Of a DNA stretch of 42,565 bases, positions 10,250 through 42,565 are shown piece after piece. Below the pieces are notes generated by a model. The model was given only the letters and a program-made list of their open reading frames with translations, had not been told where the DNA came from and did no database searches. Source of the DNA: Mesostigma viride (taxonomy: Eukaryota > Streptophyta > Mesostigmatophyceae > Mesostigmatales > Mesostigmataceae). Within the stretch, counting starts at the first letter, position 1, and each line of letters begins with the position of its first letter. The stretch spans positions 40,001-82,565 of the forward strand of contig RPFO01001757.1 of the NCBI GenBank assembly GCA_009746045.1. The letters run 5' to 3'. A program made the position numbers and the translations under genes.

Positions 10250-13200
10250 AAACCCCAATTCCGCCACGCCTTCAGCACCTCACTCTGCTCACTTCTCATG
10301 CGCGGCTCTGATGGCGAGATCTGGGCTCCTACCCTTTCCGCAGCCAACTTGGCTTAGTCAGTACCGATCCATCCATCAGCTAGGAAGCCCTCGAGCAGCA
10401 CGTCACTGAAAAAACTTGCTGCAGATGTGGCATGTAGCAATGGGCAGCACGCTGCATGGCTGCTGAGCTCCCTCACGTTTCCACCCCCGTCACCTTGGAC
10501 ACTTACCTCCACCCTCCTCGCCTCCACCTCCACTGCCGCCTCCACCTCCGCCACCGCCGACATCAAAGCCCAGCTCCTCGACATCGACCAGCGCCTCCAC
10601 GACAATTAACGCCATCGCCATTGAGTGCCTCACAAAACACAGCGCAGGCCTCACCGCCCAGGCGCGGTGAAGGACAAGTTACGCCGCCCAGCCGGCCTCT
10701 GCTGGCCCAGCCAGCGATGCTCCTCCCACCCAGACCTGCCAGGCGGACAATTGCCGTAAAGCCACCACACCACCTCGATCCACCGCACCTTCCCCATCGC
10801 ACGGCACAGCTCAAGCAACAATCCCTCGACCTCCGCGAGGAGGCGGACATCATCCAGCGCAGCGCTGCACCACAATGTCATCGTCAAGCACTTCGACCAG
10901 CCGGCAGGTGAGAACTCGGAGTCTCTTTATAATTGAGCTCAAAAGATCACTGAGCTCCCAAGAAGACCAGCATTTGATTGAATACAATAAGTGGAGCCCT
11001 GCCACAAATGCAGCAGTTAACAGTGGCCTTAAGGTTTCTCAATCCGCACGCGGAAGCAAGAAGCCTCCAGGGTGGGAGGGAGGGGAAAGAAACAATTGCG
11101 GATCATTGCCGTCCTAGCTTGCTTAAGGCATGGCCCGCCGACACACAAGCTGACATCATCCTAAATTAAGTAACACCAGCATGCGTCACTCACCGGCCTG
11201 AACAGTGCTGAAAACGCCACTACAAACAGCGTGGCCACGCACCCCCAGGCTAGTGCGTTAACCGTACAGGTAGTTGTAAAGGTTCCCAAGTCTGACAAAC
11301 ATAAACTCGCCCATCGACCCCTTGGGCCGGTCCGAATCCACTATACAATAATTAATCACGACTCACTAAAGAAAACAAATCAGCCAAAGATTCGTTAAGC
11401 AACCAGCCGACCCTACAGGTCCCCACCTAACCTCAGCTGGTGCAACCAAACACGAATCTTTGCAAGTGAAGTCGTATAAAACCTACAATTAATTTTCTCG
11501 GACCACTAATTAATAGCCACCGGTCGCCCTTATAAACAACCGGGTCACCCAAGGAAAATTCGGGCGAACAGGAAACCCTTTGTACAGATCGAATCAGTCA
11601 GCCCATGTCGCAGACAGCCTTCCACATCCAGGCCAAGGCATAGCGGCCCTATCTTTCCCGCATGCGTTAATTAAAAACTATATTCAGAGAAAACCGATTA
11701 AGATCACTGAGCTCCCAAGAAGACCAGCATTTGATTGAATACAATAAGTGGAGCCCTGCCACAAATGCAGCAGTTAACAGTGGCCTTAAGGTTTCTCAAT
11801 CCGCACGCGGAAGCAAGAAGCCTCCACCCAATTACCCCCCCCTGGCGCCAACCCCATTGCGCCGATTAAACTCATGACCACCGTGCGCGAAAGAGCGTGT
11901 CGCAACATCTTAAATGGCGACTCAGCCCGCGCTAGGCTATATTAACCCCCGCAGGGGCCCGCTGGTTCAATGCGACACAAGCCGGTGACCACCCCAAAAG
12001 CAAGCCCCAAAAAGAGCCAGCATTTCGCAATTCCGGAACCGTCCAAAAAGGAAAGAGGTTTTACGACACCATAATAGACTGAGCCGCGCAGCAGGTGCTG
12101 AGACGAAAAGGAACGACAAAGGTCTGGCGTAGCCTCGCCTCCCTAAGACGCCCTCCCCAACTCGAGTCTCGCAATAGGGAAATTTCTAGCTTCGGAGCGC
12201 AACTCTCGCGCGGCTCCTATTGTCCCCAACTACCCCTCCTCGGCAGGGGCAGCTGGACAACTGACCTGCCGCCACAAAAAATATTTTATGACAAAAAAAG
12301 TCGTTGCTGACAGGAACCTGGTTTAGGACCTTTTGAGTCCAGGTCACTTCCCACGCACCATCGCAAGGTGGCAAGCCTGCGATGTGACACTAGAGCTGTT
12401 TTACTAACTTATAAACAGCTCCGCCGAAGCTGGTCAAACCGCCGAAGTAGCGCCCCATCCTTCGCCCACGTCAAAAAGACCCGCAGCCGGGGAAAAACGA
12501 CATGGGGGTAAATTTAAATTTTCTTTCCGTTGCACGACCAACTATACTATGCTTGGTCGGACAACTTAGCGGTTGTGCCACCATCTGCCTCGGCTACAAG
12601 ACAGATGCAACCCGCGCTAGAATGTGCAATTTTGCACAGGCGGCCATTGCCGCCATTGTGAAAGAAACAATTGCGGATCATTGCCGGCCTAGCTTGCTTA
12701 AGGCACGGCCCGCCGACACACAAGCTGACATCATCCTAAATTTAAGTAACACCAGCATGCGTCACACACCGGCCTGAACAGTGCTGAAAACGCCACTACA
12801 AACAGCGTGGCCATGCACCCCCAGGCTAGTGCGTTAACCGTACAGGTAGTTGAGTAAAGGTTCCCAAGTCTGACAAACAATAAACTCGCCCATCGACCCC
12901 TTGGGCCGGTCCGAATCCACTATACAATAATTAATCACGACTCACTAAAGAAAACAAATCAGCCAAAGATTCGTTAAGCAACCAGCCGACCCTACAGGTC
13001 CCCACCTAACCTCAGCTGGTGCAACCAAACACGAATCTTTGCAAGCAAGTCGTATAACACCTACAATTAATTTTCTCGGACCACTAATTAATAGCCACCG
13101 ACCCTTATAAACAACCGGGTCACCCAAGGAAAATTCGGGCGAACAGGAAACCCTTTGTACAGATCGAATCAGTCAGCCCATGTCGCAGACAGCCTTCCAC

Positions 13201-13672
13201 ATCCAGGCCAAGGCATAGCGGCCCTATCTTTCCCGCATGCGTTAATTAAACTATATTCAGAGAAAAACGATTATAATTGCCATCGCGTTTAATTGAGTGC
13301 GACATTCTTGCCCCCATGCAACTCACTGGTGAGCTGCGGATGTCGGCTGTCCGCCTGAAGTCCCCGCGCGCGGGGTAAGGCTGGCTCGGCTCCGGCCCGT
13401 GCTCCTAACCTTTAAGTACATGGCGGATAAGCTGTCGTTTCTTAAATGCCGCAGGCAGCTTTCGGGGACTTCCTACATGCTGGACGACGACTTGACCCTG
13501 GCACAGTAGCAACAGCGGCGACGGGAGCTATCACCGACCTACCTCCAGCTCCGGCAGCGCACGCCGCACAGGGCCGGGGAAATCGGTATACTGGAGGGAG
13601 GCGGTCATCCATGTCGACCACAAGCCCTGGCAGGCGCCCACTGCCACCCCAGCAAAACCATGCAGTCTAGGG
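10250..13672 (+). pseudogene. LINE-B ORF1 protein, copy e, interrupted and decayed
   Basis: Recognisable pieces are QFRHAFSTSLCSLLM (10258 on), the coiled-coil-like region (LLDIDQRLHDN, about 10570-10609; LDLREEADIIQRS, about 10825-10865) and, after the insertion, the RNA-binding end (MADKLSFLKCRRQL and LDDDLTLAQ, 13420-13508) with an in-frame TAG. Frameshifts and stops throughout show it is dead. Confidence 0.7.
10935..13270. mobile_element. 2.3-kb composite insertion: two tandem units, the first lacking its middle
   Basis: It interrupts LINE-B ORF1 and is flanked by TTATAATTG (10926-10934 and 13271-13279). Unit 1 (10943-11700) is segment A (10943-11069) joined to segment B (11086-11700). 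Unit 2 (11701-13273) is A (11701-11826), a unique 0.83-kb middle C (11827-12660) and B (12661-13273). A and B copies are nearly identical. No ORF in C is recognised and no terminal inverted repeat is evident. The shared unit ends (AGATCACTGAGC to CGATTA) point to a head-to-tail dimer of a non-autonomous element. An LTR element with B as repeat is a less fitting alternative because A is also duplicated. Confidence 0.7.
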
Positions 13673-14092
13673 AATTTATAACAGTATAATGTAGATTAGT
13701 CAGGCTTAGCCTAGCACGTGACTCACGCATCCGCGCATGTGCGCCTATAATGGGACTCCCCATGGATGATGCAATAAGAATTTAGCCAAGCCCTGCCTAC
13801 ACTGGGACTCCCCATGGATGATGCATTAAGAATTTAGCTAAGCTCTGCCTATGCAGATAGCTACTCTCTGCTGAGAAGCCACGCCCTAGCCATTTTTTAC
13901 ATGTAGCCATGGTGTCATCTTCCACCCTAATAATGTCCGCACCTTTAATAGGCGCTGCATGGAATATACATAGTGGTGCAGACCTGCACCTTGTGCACCC
14001 AGAGCATGCAGGTGTAGTTTACACCCTACTACCCTTGCAGGAAGTAGCCCAGAATGTATTAAAAGCCATATGCCCCTTCTCAGGGATATGTG

Positions 14093-14190
14093 GTGTGTAC
14101 ACGTACGTGTGTGTGTGTGTTTTCCTAATGAGATTAGCATAGTACTCCGTGGCATGCCTTTGCGCATGACACGCAAGTACTTACTTACTT
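14093..14190 (+). mobile_element. LINE-A copy 2: 98-bp 3' fragment
   Basis: Flanked by an exact 11-bp repeat, AGGGATATGTG (14082-14092 and 14191-14201). It holds only the last part of the LINE-A 3' UTR plus a short (ACTT) tail, and it interrupts the 3' region of LINE-B copy e. Confidence 0.88.
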
Positions 14191-14264
14191 AGGGATATGT
14201 GCTACATGTACTCCCAACGGAGATATGAGTTACAATTTAATTTAGCGACTATATATTCTGATTT

Positions 14265-14326
14265 GGCACGCAGCAAAGGTGAAAACCATTTGCGTTCAGT
14301 GCCGGTCCGCGGAAAACGCGATCTGC
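14265..14326. repeat. Second copy of the 82-bp micro-element family
   Basis: This is the reverse complement of 8036-8117 with small deletions; the shared core is GGTGAAAACCATTTGCGTTC. No clear target duplication is visible here. The adjoining bases up to about 14370 are not found at the first site. Confidence 0.65.
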
Positions 14327-14372
14327 AAATGAATCCAGGCCGGAATCAAACTGGGGACCTCTCGAACTGGGG

Positions 14373-14507
14373 ACTGTATATGGTTGGGGCATGGTGCAGA
14401 CGATATTTGTTACTTTCGTGTAATTATTTTCTAACGAGATTAGCATAGTACTCGATCCGTGGCTGATGCCCATGCATGCGCATGTCCCGCAATTATACTT
14501 ACTTGAT
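14373..14507 (+). mobile_element. LINE-A copy 3: 3' fragment without clear target duplication
   Basis: It matches the LINE-A 3' UTR (TATATGGTTGGGGCAT, then GAGATTAGCATAGTACTC) with a small insertion in the GTGGCATGCC motif, and ends in ACTTACTT. It is more diverged than its neighbours, and I found no flanking repeat. Confidence 0.75.
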
Positions 14508-14724
14508 ATGCATGCTTTGTATGTGCAGTTGGCATCATTGCAGGCCAGCATCTTTTACATTTTTTTTTTCATAAGTGGCATAATATGCGTTTTCATTATT
14601 TCTGACTGATTTTCAGTTGGGGTAAAATTGGCTCTTTTTGCCAAATTCAAGGAGACAACCATCCAAATTGTCAAAATGTCGGAGGGCGCCGGTGCCGACA
14701 TTAATTAAGAGGTACCTTGAAATT

Positions 14725-15066
14725 GCAAAAAGGTACCTTGAAAGGCAAACTTGCGCGCGCCGGGCACCGGCGCGGCGCGACCCGGACCTATGTGACACAA
14801 CTGCTTGAAGATGCAGGGCTTCTGGGACTATCCGTACTCCGCGCCCGCATGATTGACAAGGAGAAATGGGCTGCCATCTGCGATAAGCACCTTCCCGAGG
14901 GGTATGCTCCTGTTTTCTCCCCACGGGCCCCGCGGCCCGTTGCTAGCCAGGGTAGAAGTCCGCAGGTGGAGGTTATTGGTCCTGAGGATAGCCGCTACAC
15001 TAGGTACCGCCTCGTCTGCCATTACAGTAGAGGACAGCTCGGATGAGGATTACATCCCCATCTAGT
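14725..15066 (+). pseudogene. LINE-A ORF2 C-terminal fragment
   Basis: It encodes a basic Gly/Arg stretch (ARAGHRRGATRTYVTQLLED), then LRARMIDKEKWAAICDKHLP. This is the helix plus W-containing tail typical of LINE ORF2 termini, as in LINE-C but from a different family. A frame change near 14950 leads into AITVEDSSDEDYIPI and the stop. The acidic ending recurs at 2041-2073 and 16075-16112, so it is a genuine family feature. Confidence 0.65.
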
Positions 15067-15196
15067 GCTTAACGGTTGGGGGATGATGCAGACGATATTT
15101 GTTTAAACTTTTGTGTAATTATTTTTCTAATGAGATTAGCATAGTACTCCGTGGCATGCCTTTGCGCATGACACGCAAGTACTTACTTACTTACTT
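14725..15196 (+). mobile_element. LINE-A copy 4: ORF tail plus 3' UTR
   Basis: Flanked by ACCTTGAAATT (14714-14724 and 15197-15207). This is the longest LINE-A fragment here: about 340 bp of coding tail, a stop after SSDEDYIPI, the common 3' UTR and a (TTAC) tail. Confidence 0.88.
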
Positions 15197-15207
15197 ACCT
15201 TGAAATT

Positions 15208-16041
15208 AATTATGAGGCATGCCTCGATCCATCGAGATCGATATATTATTGGAGGAGAGTTTCTACTGGCGTAAATGTGTAGTATTGTACGACGATTACA
15301 ACGTCAAGGGTGACGGAAAGTACTGCTCAAAGTCGCGGAAGTGTCGCGCAGAGGTTTCTCTAGATCGATTGCGCATTCGACAGTTAACAGGCAGAGAAGC
15401 AGTTGATTGGTAGTAATGTACGACGGTGTTGGAGGAATGGTTGGGAAATGATGCAGACGATATTTGTTTAAACTTTTGTGTAATTATTTTTTCTAATGAG
15501 ATTAGCATAGTACTCCGTGGCATGCCTTTGCGCATGACACGCAAGTACTTACTTACGACGGTGTTGGATCGACGGAATTTCCAGTCAGCGATGCGGACTT
15601 TGCATCTCACGTCGTACATGGAAAAGAACCGTTGCGTCACGCTGTGCAGTGGCGAACTTATTCTCCGCCGTCGGATTGCACTGTCGATGCACCCAACGCA
15701 AGCCATGTACGAAAAGAAGTAGAAAATTGTGCGGCGGCATCGGTGTGCGAGTTTGGTAAGTTACAGAACTTGTAGCCCGGCGACACCGCGTCAAGCAGCC
15801 CGCAGGTACTCCGTAAAACAGGGCTCGCGACAATTTAACAATTTGAGAACTGGAGACAACCTAGTCGGGGTGAAATTGGCTCAATACACGACCTTTTTCG
15901 GGGTCTGATTTCACTCAAATACAATGATATCCTAGCTAATCGCAAAGGATTTTTTTTTTTCGCGACCTCCGACTTAAATACGACCCCAGTCAGGTGAAAA
16001 GAGTGTTTGCTCAAATACATACTACACTATACAGAGATATA
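15208..16041. other. Target sequence around LINE-A copy 5; no gene recognised
   Basis: Joined across the LINE-A insertion, 15208-15433 and 15558-15720 carry short open frames (for example a Cys/Lys-rich stretch at 15270-15410) with no recognisable family. The sequence may be an older transposon or intergenic DNA. Confidence 0.3.
15434..15557 (+). mobile_element. LINE-A copy 5: 124-bp 3' fragment
   Basis: Flanked by ACGGTGTTGGA (15423-15433 and 15558-15568); the match extends up to 15 bases because the tail itself ends in TAC. It contains only 3' UTR and a short tail. Confidence 0.85.
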
Positions 16042-16246
16042 TAGCCACCTCGTCTGCCATAATTACAGTAGAGGACAGCCCAGATGAGGATTATATCCCC
16101 GGCCCTCTAGTGACTAAGTGGTTGGGGCATGATGCAGACGATATTTCTAACTTTCGTGTAATTATTTTCTAATGAGATTAGCATAGTACTCCGTGGCATG
16201 CCCATGCGCATGACACGCAAGTACTTACTTTCACACTTGTTTACTT
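16042..16246 (+). mobile_element. LINE-A copy 6: 3' fragment with the acidic ORF end
   Basis: Flanked by ACAGAGATATA (16031-16041 and 16247-16257). It starts in the ORF tail (SSAIITVEDSPDEDYIP, stop) and carries the 3' UTR. The tail is interrupted: ACTTACTT, then CACACTTGTTTACTT. Confidence 0.88.
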
Positions 16247-16257
16247 ACAGAGATATA

Positions 16258-17040
16258 CACACTATACTGCGGACATATAAATGAGGCACCAATATGTATA
16301 GGTGCGCATAGTAGTGTCGATTGTCTACTTATGGGAGTTGCCTACACAAGGAAAGCCTCACCGCTAGAACTGCACGGTGTCTGTCCACAAAGGAAAAATG
16401 ACACCCGCGAACCAACTGCTAATGGTAGGCGGCAGAGGCCCGGCCCTCCTACCTGCCGGGCAACTCTTGACACACTCCAAAAGCAGCAAATGGTCATGCA
16501 TCCATGGCGCAGTGGCAAGCTCGCTCCACTCTTTGCATGCATGCGTGCAATCAATTAATGCATCGCACATGGGTGCAGGTTCCCCGCGTGACGGTAGGTA
16601 GGGTGGGCAACGACGGACGAGGCACCAGAAGCTAGTACGCCAACCAAGCGGCGCCGCCGCATGATCCGCTTCGCACGGGTGCTTGCCCGTCTCGACAACA
16701 CCTCCCTCCACCACGCAAACTCAGCAGCCTCAGCAGCCTAAGCATGCAGTAAGGGCTCCAGTTCCCCCGTCGGCAATGCCAGCTGGACCAGAGCGGTGTT
16801 CCATGGCGTATTCCGTAACGTGACTTGTCACTATAAGTGGTGCGAATGGTGCAACTTTTACTTGTGCGGCATGCAATCACTTGTCACCGAATACTCCTTG
16901 CGGTCTGGCCACCAGGGGGGAGGACCACATGATATCCGTCACGCACGGACCAACTGCTCTCTGTGATGCGGTCACGCCAATCGCTGTAAGTATACGTCAA
17001 TCACAACCGTCACGCGACGATCTGCTATTCGCGGAGTGGG
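16258..17040. other. 3' flank of the main cyclase gene
   Basis: No coding similarity was seen. Bases 16954-16978 are the inverted match to 1099-1123 beyond the other gene. The polyadenylation site was not identified. Confidence 0.5.
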
Positions 17041-42052
<25,012 letters not shown>

Positions 42053-42060
42053 CTGCGGGG

Positions 42061-42565
42061 CCGAGGGGAGTATGAGAGGAGGGGGGGAGGGGGGAGGTGA
42101 GGAGGTGAGGAGGTGCGGAGGTGCGGAGGTGAGGAGGTGAGGAGGTGAGGAGGTGAGGAGGTGAGGAGGTGAGGAGGTGAGGAGGTGAGGAGGTGAGGAG
42201 GGGAGGAGGGGAGGAGGGGAGGAGGTGAGGAGGTGAGGAGGTGAGGAGGTGAGGAGGGGAGGAGGGGAGGAGGGAGGAGGGGGGAGGGGGGAGGGGAGGA
42301 GGGGGAGGAGGGGGAGGAGGGGAGGAGGGGAGGAGGGGAGGAGGGGAGGAGGAGGAGGAGGGGAGGAGGGGAGGAGGGGAGGAGGGGAGGAGGGAGGAGG
42401 GGAGAGGGGAGAGGGAGGAGGGGAGGAGGGGGAGGAGGGGAGGAGGGGAGGAGGGGAGGAGGGGGAGGGAGGGAGAGGGGAGGAGGGGGAGGAGGGGAGG
42501 AGGGGAGGAGGGGAGGGAGGGGAGAGGGGGAGAGGAGGAGGGAGGAGGGGGAGGGGAGGAGGGGA
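42061..42565. repeat. Purine-only GAGG-type array running off the window
   Basis: Units such as GAGGAGGTG and GAGGAGGGG with almost no C. In the transcript it is a pyrimidine tract of 500 bases or more directly before the exon 1 acceptor. Its right end is not seen. Confidence 0.95.

Larger units (their letters stand above)
10213..14250 (+). mobile_element. LINE-B copy e: plus strand, split by a 2.3-kb insertion and a LINE-A fragment
   Basis: ORF1 homology runs from about 10250 (KPQFRHAFSTS) to 10925 and resumes at 13280-13672. The LINE-B 3' region follows at 13673-14082 and 14191-14245. Removing the two TSD-flanked insertions (10935-13270 and 14093-14190) restores the ORF1-to-3' region order of copies a and c. 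The 3' region contains an extra roughly 52-bp tandem duplication at 13752-13855. Confidence 0.75.

Noticed and set aside
14264-14372. tRNA-derived SINE (box B-like TTTGATTCC)
   Set aside because: Only a weak box B resemblance, with no box A at the right distance and no acceptor stem pairing.

Overview
This is nuclear DNA of an intron-rich, repeat-rich eukaryotic microbe (a protist or alga). The evidence is long introns with canonical GT-AG borders, abundant micro- and minisatellites, and nested non-LTR retrotransposon fragments with target-site duplications. I cannot place the species. The main gene's domain order is documented for guanylyl cyclases of ciliates, apicomplexans and Dictyostelium. 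The uniformly GT-AG introns do not look like dinoflagellate genes.

Main gene (minus strand, 42052 down to 17041). I assembled 24 exons by hand. All 23 splice joins keep phase, and the 5080 coding bases give 1692 residues and a stop. The protein is the C-terminal part of a large two-domain class III nucleotidyl cyclase: six membrane helices, a cyclase domain, a roughly 840-residue Ser/Gly-rich linker, six more helices, a second cyclase domain. The catalytic residues are split between the two domains in the reverse of the mammalian adenylyl cyclase order. Its 5' end lies beyond the right edge of the window.

Left edge (1-1011, plus strand). The last two exons of a near-identical paralogue run towards the main gene. 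The two genes therefore meet tail to tail, 16 kb apart, and homology continues into their 3' flanks.

Intergenic island (about 1.0-17.0 kb). No host gene was recognised. It holds at least three kinds of non-LTR element. LINE-A is a set of 3' fragments with a (TTAC)n tail and mostly 11-bp target duplications. LINE-B encodes only an L1-ORF1-like protein followed directly by its 3' region and a TTAATTAA-type tail. LINE-C is a reverse-transcriptase-ORF tail fragment nested inside LINE-B. There is also a 2.3-kb composite insertion made of two tandem units, and an 82-bp micro-element.

Introns of the main gene. They carry a 20-copy 59-bp minisatellite, a 41-copy 18-bp array with seven unit variants, telomere-like hexamers, (CCCA)n, (GA)n, (GT)n, (CTG)n, poly-G and a purine-only block of about 500 bp. 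Many introns also contain degenerate copies of the neighbouring splice junction. Most long open frames in the window come from these simple repeats and are not genes.
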